A DNA stretch of 64,000 nucleotides from Actinomycetes bacterium (lineage in GTDB: Bacteria > Actinomycetota > Actinomycetes > Mycobacteriales > Mycobacteriaceae). Shown here piece after piece: positions 1 through 10,562 of this stretch. The notes under the pieces were generated by a model. It worked only from the letters and a program-made list of their open reading frames with translations, had not been told where the DNA came from and did not search any database. The DNA is taken from NCBI GenBank assembly GCA_023461275.1, contig JAEYMI010000022.1, positions 1 through 64,000 on the forward strand, read 5' to 3'. Made by a program: the position numbers and the translations under genes. Positions within the stretch are counted from its first letter, which is position 1. Each line of letters opens with the position of its first letter.

Positions 1-279
1 TCGCGGCGGGGCGGCGGCGGCTACATCCGCATCACGCGGGTGCAGGTGGACCGGCAGACGCTGTTGATGCACGTCATCAATTCCATCGGCGGCACGCTGG
101 ATCACGCCAGCGCACGGGCCATCACCCAGAATCTGGTGGAATCCGAGGCTATCAGCCGGGAGCTGGGGCAGGCGCTTCTGTCCGCCACCGGCGAGCAGGC
201 GCTGCACTCCGTCGCCAAGGAGCAGCGCAACACGCTGCGGGCCGATATTTTTAAGCAGATCCTGATCCATTCGGTCTGA
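1..279 (+). CDS. ctsR: CtsR heat-shock repressor, C-terminal part (5' end cut by window)
   Basis: The frame is open from base 1. The first residues read RRGGGGYIRI, the glycine-rich DNA-contacting wing typical of CtsR, followed by the helical C-terminal dimer domain. CtsR represses clp and other stress genes in Gram-positive bacteria of the Bacillota. The gene sits 24 bases before an mcsA-like gene and a clpC start, the classical ctsR-mcsA-clpC order. CtsR is not an actinobacterial family of this type, so this end of the window appears to come from a clostridial genome and not from the Gordonia-like organism that fills the rest. The N-terminal part lies outside the window. Confidence 0.85.
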   Translation, partial: SRRGGGGYIRITRVQVDRQTLLMHVINSIGGTLDHASARAITQNLVESEAISRELGQALLSATGEQALHSVAKEQRNTLRADIFKQILIHSV

Positions 280-303
280 TTTTTCAGCAAGGAGGTTACG
301 ATT

Positions 304-747
304 ATGAGATGTGATCGTTGTGGAAAGAACGAGGCTACGTTTTACTATAAGAGCAATATCAACGGCAAGGTGACGCAGATCCACCTTTGCCCCCAGTGTG
401 CGGAGGAGCTGGGCTACACCGATTCCTTCCGCTCCGCCGGTATGACCGGCGGTCTGTTCGGAGATTTCTTCTCCCGTCCCTTCGGGATGCTGGAGCCGTT
501 CTTCAATGGGTTTGGCTCCCGGATGCTCACCGAGTTCCCCGAACCGGTGGACGTACTGGGGCAGGCGCGGGAGAGCGTGCCGGCCGCAGAGGAACACAGC
601 GACCTGCTGCCCAAGGACGAGCAGGACGCGCTGACCAAGCAGCGCAAGCGCAACGCGCTGCAAATGCAGCTGAATCTGGCAGTGGAGGCGGAGCATTTCG
701 AGGAAGCCGCCAAGCTGCGGGATGAGCTGCGGGCGCTGGAGCAATAA
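304..747 (+). CDS. mcsA: McsA-like zinc-finger/UVR protein
   Basis: 147 residues. The N-terminus has two CXXC pairs (CDRC at residues 3-6 and CPQC near 29-32), expected to bind zinc. The C-terminus carries a UVR motif (about 112-147, with EAAKLRDELRALE). This is the layout of McsA, the activator of the McsB arginine kinase and partner of CtsR and ClpC. An AGGAGG ribosome site lies 8-14 bases before the ATG. No mcsB follows: the next gene is clpC, 43 bases on. Like ctsR, this is a Bacillota gene, and codon use differs from the genes after 3.4 kb. Confidence 0.85.
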   Translation: MRCDRCGKNEATFYYKSNINGKVTQIHLCPQCAEELGYTDSFRSAGMTGGLFGDFFSRPFGMLEPFFNGFGSRMLTEFPEPVDVLGQARESVPAAEEHSDLLPKDEQDALTKQRKRNALQMQLNLAVEAEHFEEAAKLRDELRALEQ

Positions 748-790
748 GCCCGGCGCGAAACACCATAGCTAAGAGAGGAAGTGCTATTTT

Positions 791-3364
<2,574 letters not shown>

Positions 3365-3382
3365 TCTGAGCTCTTGATGACA

Positions 3383-3418
3383 ACGAGCCCCCGTGATCAT
3401 TTGATCTCGGGGGCTCGT
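3383..3418. terminator. Bidirectional hairpin terminator between convergent genes
   Basis: ACGAGCCCCCG at 3383 pairs with CGGGGGCTCGT ending at 3418, and the stem continues through GATCA/TGATC. It lies between the clpB end (3364) and the convergent gene ending at 3443, so it can serve both. There is no strong T tract, which is common in high-GC actinomycetes. Confidence 0.7.
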
Positions 3419-3442
3419 CGTCTGTCACGACACGTAACCGGA

Positions 3443-4690
3443 TCAGCAGGCCGGTGCACCCGGGAACGCGGGCACACCCACCCGACATCCAGCCGCCGTC
3501 ACCGCACGTAGCCGGGCTTCGGGGTTGCGGATCTGCAGGGCCGGGATCAGGCCGTTGGTGACGACCGCGGTCTTGGCGGCCGGCGAGGTCGCGCGCGGGT
3601 TGAGAGTGCCGCGGACGCGGGCGAAGTTCACCAGCTCGTCGTAGGCCATCGACAGGTACGCCTCGGTGGTGCGATCCTGTGGTGCAAGCGAATTGAAGTC
3701 GACGCCGGTCTCGAACTCGTGACGCACCGAGTGCACTCCCTGGTTGCATCCCGGCTTGTCGAGGTTCAGCTGGAACGACGCGTTGCGCGGGTTCGGCGGC
3801 GTGATCGTCGCCTGGTCGTTGCACATGTGGTGCGAGATCCGGTCGCCGAGAACGTGAATGTAGATCCCGATCCTCGCGATGGAGGAATGCGGCCCCACCC
3901 ACGAATCGAACTGCGTCGAATTGACGTTGCCGCTGATGATCTGCCGCCCGGTGGGCACAGTGAACGGGATCGCGACCGGATCGATCAGGCTGTACTCGCC
4001 GTTGACCGGGACCGTAGGCGTGTAGCACTGCGAGCCGGTGGAGTAGTCGCCTGGTCCGACCCGATTGGTGAAGCCGCCGGTGCACAACGGGACCGCACTG
4101 CCGTGGCCGGCCATCGCCCATCGTCGAACATGGGTGAGCATGACCTCCCGCGGATCAAAAGGATTGGGGTGCAGGCCGTCGGGTTTGGGGTCTCGCGGGC
4201 CGCGCATCGTCGGAAGCAGATGGAAAAGGAATCCGCCGGTGGAAAAATGGGTTCGGACAAAGCCACTGATGTCCTTGGTGGTCAACGCCGCAGCGTTGGG
4301 CACGAGATTGCCGCGCATATCCCGCGGAGCGAAGTGGCCCAGATCGGTCGACTCGCTGTAGGCGGCCATCCAATACGCATCCTCGACGCTGAAGCCGATG
4401 GTGCGGGCCATGATGTACACCGAATCACTGTGGATCAGGCTGCGTCCGCCGAGCGGTTGTCGCAGCGTATAGGCGTAACGGAAGAATGCGCGGGCACCGC
4501 AGAGTGCGTCGTGCGGATCGTTGTCCGGACAGACGAACGGCAATGGCGCACAACTGTGCGGAGGCGCACCCGGGGTGTAGCAGATGTCCTCGGCAAAGGC
4601 GTTCGCCTTCGACGGTGCCGTGAGTGCGGGAAACGCGGCGAAGGCGACCGCGAGAATGGCAATCGTGACTCTCCAACAAAGGCGTGGCAC
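3443..4690 (-). CDS. Secreted protein of unknown function, histidine-rich
   Basis: 415 residues, GTG start with AAGGAG six bases upstream. A signal peptide (positively charged start, hydrophobic stretch about 8-24, cleavage near SKANA) predicts export. The mature protein has several cysteines and scattered histidines and aspartates, including an HVLGDRISHHMC stretch, which could suggest a metal site such as those in zinc-dependent phospholipase-like folds. I do not recognise a named family and assign no activity. It is a single gene, divergent from the TetR gene at 4859 and convergent with clpB. Confidence 0.6.
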   Translation of the reverse strand: MPRLCWRVTIAILAVAFAAFPALTAPSKANAFAEDICYTPGAPPHSCAPLPFVCPDNDPHDALCGARAFFRYAYTLRQPLGGRSLIHSDSVYIMARTIGFSVEDAYWMAAYSESTDLGHFAPRDMRGNLVPNAAALTTKDISGFVRTHFSTGGFLFHLLPTMRGPRDPKPDGLHPNPFDPREVMLTHVRRWAMAGHGSAVPLCTGGFTNRVGPGDYSTGSQCYTPTVPVNGEYSLIDPVAIPFTVPTGRQIISGNVNSTQFDSWVGPHSSIARIGIYIHVLGDRISHHMCNDQATITPPNPRNASFQLNLDKPGCNQGVHSVRHEFETGVDFNSLAPQDRTTEAYLSMAYDELVNFARVRGTLNPRATSPAAKTAVVTNGLIPALQIRNPEARLRAVTAAGCRVGVPAFPGAPAC

Positions 4691-4821
4691 GGTGACTCCT
4701 TCTCGCGATGGACGGGGGATTCGCGGCGAGTATCGGAATTCTAAGATTTAAATAAGCAAACATTGCCCGAATGGCATCTTTGCTCGAAAAATCGTCGACC
4801 CGGCTTCCGTGGCGCCCCGAC

Positions 4822-4850
4822 TTGACGCGCTAGGACGCATGTCCTAGGTT
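4822..4850 (+). promoter_or_regulatory. Leaderless promoter with embedded TetR operator
   Basis: A -35 TTGACG (4822-4827) and a -10 TAGGTT (4845-4850) are 17 bases apart. The spacer and -10 hold a perfect inverted repeat, CTAGGAC-GCAT-GTCCTAG (4830-4847). The ATG of the TetR gene at 4859 is only 8 bases after the -10, so the transcript should be leaderless. The position suggests self-repression by the TetR protein. Confidence 0.7.
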
Positions 4851-4858
4851 TCTAGGTC

Positions 4859-5461
4859 ATGAGTCCTGACACGGGTGTGGCCACACGCGACACCCGGGCG
4901 CGCATCGTCGACGCGGCTGATCGACTCTTCTACGAATCGGGCTACGAGAACACGTCTTTCGCGGTGATCGCCGACGCGGTGTCGCTGTCGAGGGGAAACT
5001 TCTATCACCACTTCAAGACCAAGGACGATCTGCTCGCCGCGGTGATCGACAAACGGATCGATGACACTCGCGCGATGCTCGCCGACTGGGAAGCGCAGAC
5101 GCCCGACCCGCGTCGGCGACTCGAACTGTTCATCGAGATCACTCAGCGCAATCTCGGCGATATCTCCCGATTCGGTTGTCCGGTGGGCAGTCTCGTCACC
5201 GAACTGGCCAAGAGCGGTAACGCCGCCAAGCCGCTGGCCGCGTCATTGTTCGCTCTGTTCGGTGACTGGCTGACGGTCCAATTCGCCGACGCCGGTTGTG
5301 GATTCGACGCCCGGGCGAATGCCACGCACCTGCTGGTCATGAGCCAGGGCATCGCGGTGCTCAGTGCCGCCCTCGACGATCAGCGTTTCGTCGACCGAGA
5401 GGTCGGCGACATAAGAGCATGGCTGGCAGAGCAACTGCCGGCCCACAAGGCAGGGGAGTAG
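4859..5461 (+). CDS. TetR-family transcriptional regulator
   Basis: 200 residues. The N-terminal TetR helix-turn-helix (about 12-58, with the NFYHHFKTKDDLL signature) precedes an alpha-helical ligand-binding domain. The ATG is placed directly behind a promoter/operator, which supports this start. It leads a three-gene unit: the YciI gene begins 3 bases after its stop, and tag overlaps that gene. It probably represses its own operon; the inducer is unknown. The grouping with a DNA glycosylase might mean response to an alkylating or toxic compound, but that is inference. Confidence 0.85.
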   Translation: MSPDTGVATRDTRARIVDAADRLFYESGYENTSFAVIADAVSLSRGNFYHHFKTKDDLLAAVIDKRIDDTRAMLADWEAQTPDPRRRLELFIEITQRNLGDISRFGCPVGSLVTELAKSGNAAKPLAASLFALFGDWLTVQFADAGCGFDARANATHLLVMSQGIAVLSAALDDQRFVDREVGDIRAWLAEQLPAHKAGE

Positions 5462-5464
5462 CGA

Positions 5465-5758
5465 ATGTTCCTGGTGTTCTTACGATTCTCGTCAAACCGA
5501 GATCGTGCGGGCGAGTTGATGGACGGACACGCGAAGTGGATCGCCGAAGGATTCGATGACGGCGTCTTCCTGCTTACCGGAACCGTGCCCGGAGTCGGAG
5601 GATCGGTGCTGGCCTACCAGACCACCCTCGACGAGCTACGTGCGCGGGTTGAGCAGGATCCATTCGTCGCCGAAGGTGTGGTGGAACCGGAGATCATCGA
5701 GATCGAGCCGGATCGCGTCGAATCCAGACTCGACGCGATCCTCGCCGGTGCCGCATGA
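5465..5758 (+). CDS. YciI-like small protein
   Basis: 97 residues, with GGGGAG just before the ATG. The fold and the HAKWI / DGVFLLTGTVPG pattern match the YciI/YCII family (dimeric ferredoxin-like fold with a conserved His-Asp pair). Biochemical roles in this family are mostly unknown. It lies 3 bases behind the TetR gene and overlaps the start of tag by four bases, so the three are translated from one message. Confidence 0.75.
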   Translation: MFLVFLRFSSNRDRAGELMDGHAKWIAEGFDDGVFLLTGTVPGVGGSVLAYQTTLDELRARVEQDPFVAEGVVEPEIIEIEPDRVESRLDAILAGAA

Positions 5759-6369
5759 GTGACGTCGGCGACGTAGTTCGCGGTGAAGATGGAATCAACC
5801 GATGCCGTTGGGGCAGCGCGGGAATCGAGATTCCCTATCACGACACCGAATGGGGCTTCCCGGTCGGAGATGATCGTCGGCTCTTCGAGAAGGTCTGCCT
5901 CGAGGGATTCCAGTCCGGACTGAGCTGGAACACCATCCTGCGTAAGCGGGAGAACTTCCGAAAAGCCTTCGACGACTTCGACATCGACCGAATGGCCACC
6001 TACGGCGAGTCCGACGTCGACCGGCTACTCGCCGACGCCGGGATCATCCGGCATCGCGGCAAGATCGAAGCCGCGATCAACAACGCGCGTCGCGCCCAGG
6101 AGCTCGTCGACGAGATGGGATCGCTGAGCTCCTTCTTCTGGGGTTTCGAGCCGTCCAAACGTGACCGGGTACCAACCGAATTCGTGGCCATCACCGCGGA
6201 ATCCACCGCGATGAGCAAGGCATTGAAGAAGCGGGGCTGGAAGTTCGTCGGCCCCACCACCATGTACGCGTTGATGCAGGCCATGGGGCTGGTCAACGAT
6301 CACGCCGCCAAGTGTGAGGTGCGTCGAGAGGTCGTCGCGGCGCGAAAGGCGTTCAGCCGCCCGACCTGA
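5755..6369 (+). CDS. tag: DNA-3-methyladenine glycosylase I
   Basis: 204 residues. It removes 3-methyladenine from alkylated DNA, starting base excision repair. The family signatures are clear: RCRWG near the N-terminus, YHDTEWG, CLEGFQSGLSWNTIL, DAGIIRHRGKI, and the C-terminal LVNDHAAKC, which with the N-terminal Cys and His supplies the zinc ligands. The ATG overlaps the stop of the YciI gene (ATGA). Convergent with the sigma-factor gene, whose stop is 3 bases away. Confidence 0.95.
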   Translation: MSDVGDVVRGEDGINRCRWGSAGIEIPYHDTEWGFPVGDDRRLFEKVCLEGFQSGLSWNTILRKRENFRKAFDDFDIDRMATYGESDVDRLLADAGIIRHRGKIEAAINNARRAQELVDEMGSLSSFFWGFEPSKRDRVPTEFVAITAESTAMSKALKKRGWKFVGPTTMYALMQAMGLVNDHAAKCEVRREVVAARKAFSRPT

Positions 6370-6371
6370 CC

Positions 6372-6932
6372 TCAGGCCCCCACCGCGACCAGATACACCC
6401 CGAGACGCTTGGTGGCGTCGCGCACCCGGGACTTCACCGTCGGCAGCGCGACCCCCAACAACTCGGCGGCTTCGCGGTGCGTCAGACCGTGAAAGTACGT
6501 GAGTTCCAACGATTCCCGTTGCAGATTCGTCAGGGTGTCGAGCCCGCGTCGAACCAGGTCGCGCTGCTCGCGAATCTCCACCGCATCGGCGACCTGATCG
6601 ATATCGGGGACGATGCGCTTGATGCCGTACTCGAATGAGCGGCGGGTGGATGCCGACTCCGACCGCACCCGGTCGACGGCGCGTCGATGGGCGATGGTGA
6701 CCAGCCAGGAGATGGCCGAGCCCGACTCGGGCCGAAAGCTGCCGGCTGACCGCCACACCTGCAGGTAAGCCTCCTGGGTGACTTCCTCGGCAAAACCTCG
6801 GTCACACAGCACCCGCAGGGCCATGCCGTAGACGCGATTGCAGGTCAGATCGTAGAAGCGGGCGAACGCGACGTCGTCGGCGAGGGCGATCCTGGACAGC
6901 AGGACGTTGAGCGTGTTTGTGTCTTCGGACAT
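6372..6932 (-). CDS. sigK: ECF RNA polymerase sigma factor, SigK type
   Basis: 186 residues from the ATG at 6932; the frame stays open further upstream but the extension is low-quality sequence and the family length (about 187) favours this start. Sigma-2 (about 20-90, with CDRGFAEEVTQEAYLQVWR) and sigma-4 (about 120-178, HGLTHREAAELLGV) regions are both present. In Mycobacterium the sigK gene is followed by the membrane anti-sigma gene rskA; here the next gene downstream is tag on the other strand, so no rskA is adjacent. It may be controlled by an anti-sigma factor elsewhere or be a SigK paralogue. Confidence 0.85.
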   Translation of the reverse strand: MSEDTNTLNVLLSRIALADDVAFARFYDLTCNRVYGMALRVLCDRGFAEEVTQEAYLQVWRSAGSFRPESGSAISWLVTIAHRRAVDRVRSESASTRRSFEYGIKRIVPDIDQVADAVEIREQRDLVRRGLDTLTNLQRESLELTYFHGLTHREAAELLGVALPTVKSRVRDATKRLGVYLVAVGA

Positions 6933-7354
6933 GTGGTCGACGTCGTCGCAGGTCGGGGTGACCCGCCGCGAGTCGTCGATCACCGTCACGTGGTGGTCCG
7001 ATGATGGGTGATCCGATGGGTCATGCTCGCCTCCGAAGCTCAGCTGACGCCTCGGGGATGAGCCGGGGCTGGATTCTCGCGACGTGCGCACGAATGCGGT
7101 CTGGGTGGTGCACCCGGGCGCACGTCGACGAGGCACGCTGAGGGGTTCGACGGATTTCCCAGCCCCCAAAGCCACAAGCGTGGACGCTTCGAGAGGGAAA
7201 CCGCGGGGTGCCGAGTACTCAGCGCTCCCGTCCGACGTTATGGCGCGGCAGCGCACGTATACAGACCGGATCGGGTTCTGCGATCAATTCGCAACAGCGG
7301 ATAACAAAACGATAACGATGAGGGTCTCGTGTATGCCGTCGGTATCGTGGGGCG
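6933..7354. other. Intergenic region between divergent sigK and PPOX genes
   Basis: 422 bases with no convincing gene. The open frames here lack ribosome sites and recognisable protein. The last 80 bases before 7355 are AT-richer (two GATAAC stretches near 7300) and probably hold the promoter of the PPOX gene. I saw no clear SigK-type promoter. Confidence 0.5.
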
Positions 7355-7780
7355 ATGGGCGACAAGCCGTTCGATCAAGCAACCGACTCCGACTATGTCA
7401 TGTTGACGACATTCAAAAAAGATGGAACCGCGGTGTCGTCCCCGCTCTGGGCCGCCCCCGACGGCGATCAGCTCACGATGTGGACTGTCGCGGACTCGTG
7501 GAAGGTCAAACGGATTCGACGCAACCCCGACGTCGTCGTGCAGGCCTGCGACATGCGGGGCAACAAGACCTCCGGCGAGCCGGTGCGCGGTACCGCCACC
7601 ATTCTCGACGGTGACGGCGCCGACCACATCCGCGGCCTCATCCAGCGCAAGTACGGCATCCTCGGATGGCTCACCGTGAAGGGCAGTCTGCTCCGTCGGG
7701 GTTCGAAAGGCTCAGTGGGCCTGGTCATCTCGCCCGTCGGCGATCCACGCACCGCCGATGGTCAGGCCAGTTCCGAGTAG
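7355..7780 (+). CDS. PPOX-class (F420/flavin-dependent) oxidoreductase
   Basis: 141 residues. It has the split beta-barrel of the pyridoxamine-phosphate-oxidase/FDOR group: YVMLTTFKKDGTAVSSPLW at the N-terminus, WKVKRIRRNPDVVVQ in the middle and a C-terminal strand. Relatives in actinomycetes bind F420, FMN or haem and reduce or oxidise small molecules; the cofactor cannot be settled by eye. It overlaps the 3' end of the convergent DUF6611 gene by 19 bases. Confidence 0.8.
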   Translation: MGDKPFDQATDSDYVMLTTFKKDGTAVSSPLWAAPDGDQLTMWTVADSWKVKRIRRNPDVVVQACDMRGNKTSGEPVRGTATILDGDGADHIRGLIQRKYGILGWLTVKGSLLRRGSKGSVGLVISPVGDPRTADGQASSE

Positions 7781-8280
7781 CAACGTCCCCAGATGACCTC
7801 GTGCTCGACGGCGGTGATCGCGCCGCGCAGGAGGTCGTCGTCGGCGCGTTCCAGCATCGTAACGATGCGCGAGAGTCGCAGGTGACGTTCGACGTCGTCG
7901 ACGCTGCAGCCGGTACCGGTCCACGAGACCATGACGCGTAGCCGACGCCACGGACGCCAGGCGTGTATCGACGCGGACACCACCAGGAGCACCGTGGCCG
8001 CGGTGGCGATCAGCACCGGCAACGGCTTCGGATCGCCTGCCGCGCCTGCACACGCGAAGATCGCCAGCCACACCGCCGGAGCCCAGAGCCTTGCCGACGT
8101 CCACATCCGCACAGCCAGCCGATCCTCAACGGTGGCACCCGGCGGGTGCATCACCAGGCGGTGCTGTACCCAGTGCCGCGCATAGCCGACACGAAGGTAT
8201 CCCCAGCGGTTGCGCGTCAGGTCAGCGTGATTTCGGTCGGGGTGATCTCGGGTTTGCGAGCCCAGATGAACCAGAGTCAT
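7762..8280 (-). CDS. DUF6611-like membrane protein
   Basis: 172 residues from the ATG at 8280 (a longer frame to 8376 exists). An N-terminal RWGYLRV...HRLVMHPPGATVEDRLAVRMW segment is followed by two hydrophobic helices, then a soluble tail with MLERADDDLLRGAITAVEHEVIW. This matches the DUF6611 family of mycobacteria and Gordonia as I recall it; function unknown. Convergent with, and overlapping, the PPOX gene. Confidence 0.6.
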   Translation of the reverse strand: MTLVHLGSQTRDHPDRNHADLTRNRWGYLRVGYARHWVQHRLVMHPPGATVEDRLAVRMWTSARLWAPAVWLAIFACAGAAGDPKPLPVLIATAATVLLVVSASIHAWRPWRRLRVMVSWTGTGCSVDDVERHLRLSRIVTMLERADDDLLRGAITAVEHEVIWGRCYSELA

Positions 8281-8516
8281 GGATGTAGGTCTACGCCGGC
8301 ACTGCGCCGTCGAACCGATTTTTAACGCCATTTCGACGCGCGCGGTCGATGTCCGCACCCGCCCTGCCAACGCCACGTCAAGAACCGTGCCCGCGCCGTA
8401 TGGATTCCGTTAAGGAACCGCTCACGCCCGCTCAGCACGCGTGATCCTGTGATGCGCCCTTCATCTGGGCGGTGTCGACGGCGGGTGCCGTCGACAAGAC
8501 GGAGAGGGATGGTTCA

Positions 8517-8609
8517 GTGGCCGATCTGATGTACGTCGTTGCCGCGGTGGCCGGCGTCATGCTGTGCGTTGCTGCGGTACGTGTGATCGACGTGAGGATC
8601 AACAAATGA
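8517..8609 (+). CDS. Small single-pass membrane peptide preceding kdpF
   Basis: 30 residues from a GTG at 8517, with a purine-rich GGAGAGGG about 9 bases upstream. The sequence is almost one hydrophobic helix followed by a basic tail (VRVIDVRINK). Its stop overlaps the kdpF ATG (ATGA), so it is translationally coupled to the Kdp operon. I do not recognise a named family. It could be a second KdpF-like lipid-mimic subunit or a leader peptide; the coupling makes a role in Kdp likely but unproved. Confidence 0.55.
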   Translation: MADLMYVVAAVAGVMLCVAAVRVIDVRINK

Positions 8610-8704
8610 CCGCCGACGGCGTCGTCGCGGTGATCCTAGTGGTTCTTGCCGCACTCACCGCGCTGTATCTGCTGTTCGCGCTGCTCTTCCCGGAGAGGTT
8701 CTGA
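8606..8704 (+). CDS. kdpF: KdpF, small stabilising subunit of the K+-ATPase
   Basis: 32 residues, one transmembrane helix ending YLLFALLFPERF, the typical KdpF end. KdpF stabilises the KdpABC complex in the membrane. The ATG overlaps the stop of the preceding 30-residue peptide, and kdpA begins 7 bases after its own stop. Too short to be found by ordinary ORF callers. Confidence 0.85.
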   Translation: MTADGVVAVILVVLAALTALYLLFALLFPERF

Positions 8705-8711
8705 TCAACAA

Positions 8712-10562
8712 GTGAATACCGCTGTGGCGTCGGGTCTTCAGCTCGCGACGGTCATCGTCGTGCTCGCCGCTCTCTACGTTCCCCTGGGCGACTACATGGC
8801 GCGCGTCTACACCTCGACGCGCGACCTCGCCGGAGAACGCCTGCTCTACCGGATAGCTCGCGTCGATCCGGCGCGCAATCAGACGTGGGTCGGTTACGCC
8901 CTTGCAGTGCTGGGCTTTTCGCTCATCTCGTTCATCTTCCTGTACGTGATCCAACGGTGTCAGGGGCTGCTGCCCTGGGCCGACGGCAAATCCGGTGTCT
9001 CACCGTCGATGGCGTTCAACACGGCTGTTTCCTTTGTCACCAACACCAACTGGCAGTCGTACTCACCCGAGGCGGTGATGAGCAACCTGAGTCAAATGAT
9101 CGGGCTGGCTGTGCAGAACTTCGTGTCGGCCGCGGTCGGCATGGCCGTCGCGGTGGCCCTCATCCGTGGCATCGCGAACCGCCGGGGCAACGGAGAGGTC
9201 GGCAACTTCTGGGTCGACATGGTCCGCGGAACAGTGCGAATCCTGTTGCCGCTGAGCCTGATCGTCGCAGCGGTGCTCGTTCTCCAGGGAGCCGTGCAAT
9301 CGTGGCACACCGGCTTCGACTTCCAGACCTTCGACGGCACACCCGCCCACGGTGTCCTCGGCCCGTTCGCCTCGCAGGAGGCGATCAAGGAACTCGGCAC
9401 CAATGGCGGTGGCACATTGAGCGCCAACTCCGCCCATCCGTTCGCCAACCCCACGCCGCTGACCAACATCGTGGAAATCCTTGCGTTGCTGCTGATCCCG
9501 GTCTGCCTGACCCGCACCTACGGCACCTTGGTCGGTGACCGACGGCAGGGCGTGACCCTGGTCGCGGTGATGGCGACCCTGTGGGCTTCGATGCTCGCGG
9601 TGGTGTGGATCTTCGAATCCGGCGCGCACGGAACCGCCGCCCAGGCGGCCGGCGGCATGATGGAAGGCAAAGAACAGCGATTCGGCATCCCGGCATCTGT
9701 GCTGTTCGCGGTGTCGACCACCGGAACATCCACCGGCGCAGTGAATTCCGCTCATGACAGCTTCTCCGCGGGCGGTGGCGGCGCACTCATCTGGAACATG
9801 CTCCTCGGTGAGGTGGCGCCCGGTGGAGTGGGATCGGGACTGTACGGCATCCTCGTCCTCGCGGTGATCACGGTGTTCATCGGCGGCCTGCTGGTGGGGC
9901 GTTCGCCGGAGTTCCTCGGAAAGAAGGTCGGGCAGAACGAGATCACCATGGCCGCGATCTACGTGTTGGTGATGCCGGCGCTCGTGCTGGCCGGAACTGC
10001 CATCTCGGCGATCATGGGAGCCACCATCGACGCCCAGGGCAACAGCGGCGACCCGGGAACACCGGGATCGATCCACGGTTTCAGCGAGGTGCTCTACGCG
10101 TACGCCTCGGCCGCCAACAACAACGGCAGCGCGTTCGGCGGGTTGACCGTCACCAGTGACTGGTTTCAGCTCTCCCTTGGATTCGCCATGCTGTTCGGGC
10201 GGTTCCTGCCGATGGTTGCGGTGCTCGCGCTAGCGGGACTGTTTGCGCGACAACGGCCTCGGGGTGCAGGTGAGGGTGATCTCGATCAGCAGGACGAGCC
10301 AGGCTGGTCGAGTAGGCCCGGTCGCGCAGCGAGCGGACCGTATCGAGGCCGGGGTGAGGGTGATCTCGATACGCTGCCTCGCTCCGCTCGGAAGCTACTC
10401 GATCAGCAGGAGGTGCTCGAGCAGCAGGAGACCGAGCGGTCGACGCTGCCGACGCACGGCGTCCTGTACGGCGTTCTTCTCACCGGCACGATCCTGCTCG
10501 TAGCCGGACTCACCTTCTTCCCGGCGATGGCGCTGGGACCGATAGCAGAGGCACTTCTGTGA
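8712..10562 (+). CDS. kdpA: KdpA, K+-translocating subunit, with a repeat-derived in-frame insertion
   Basis: 616 residues from GTG 8712. KdpA is the channel-like subunit of the high-affinity K+ pump; selectivity-loop motifs are visible (TNTNWQSYSPE, GTNGGG, STTGTSTGAVNS, NNNGSAFGG). The family is about 555 residues long. The excess is one block at about 517-576 (bases about 10,260-10,440), between the helix ending LALAGLFARQRP and the last helix after LPTHG. The block is hydrophilic and its DNA consists of palindromic intergenic-type repeats (see separate entries). The frame is intact. The start overlaps nothing; kdpB overlaps the stop (GTGA). Confidence 0.92.
   Translation: MNTAVASGLQLATVIVVLAALYVPLGDYMARVYTSTRDLAGERLLYRIARVDPARNQTWVGYALAVLGFSLISFIFLYVIQRCQGLLPWADGKSGVSPSMAFNTAVSFVTNTNWQSYSPEAVMSNLSQMIGLAVQNFVSAAVGMAVAVALIRGIANRRGNGEVGNFWVDMVRGTVRILLPLSLIVAAVLVLQGAVQSWHTGFDFQTFDGTPAHGVLGPFASQEAIKELGTNGGGTLSANSAHPFANPTPLTNIVEILALLLIPVCLTRTYGTLVGDRRQGVTLVAVMATLWASMLAVVWIFESGAHGTAAQAAGGMMEGKEQRFGIPASVLFAVSTTGTSTGAVNSAHDSFSAGGGGALIWNMLLGEVAPGGVGSGLYGILVLAVITVFIGGLLVGRSPEFLGKKVGQNEITMAAIYVLVMPALVLAGTAISAIMGATIDAQGNSGDPGTPGSIHGFSEVLYAYASAANNNGSAFGGLTVTSDWFQLSLGFAMLFGRFLPMVAVLALAGLFARQRPRGAGEGDLDQQDEPGWSSRPGRAASGPYRGRGEGDLDTLPRSARKLLDQQEVLEQQETERSTLPTHGVLYGVLLTGTILLVAGLTFFPAMALGPIAEALL
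10269..10412. repeat. Palindromic intergenic-type repeat pair inside kdpA
   Basis: Two oppositely oriented copies: CTGGTCGAGTAGGCCCGG...CCGTATCGAGGCC (10304-10350) and GTGATCTCGATACGCTGCC...GCTACTCGATCAGCAGG (about 10359-10410). The element core (TCTCGATACG ... CTACTCGA) also occurs at 28567-28612 outside any gene. An 18-base direct repeat, GGTGAGGGTGATCTCGAT, is at 10269-10286 and 10353-10370. Confidence 0.8.

Noticed and set aside
8381..8516. c-di-AMP (ydaO) riboswitch before kdp
   Set aside because: No conserved ydaO core could be recognised in this short leader.
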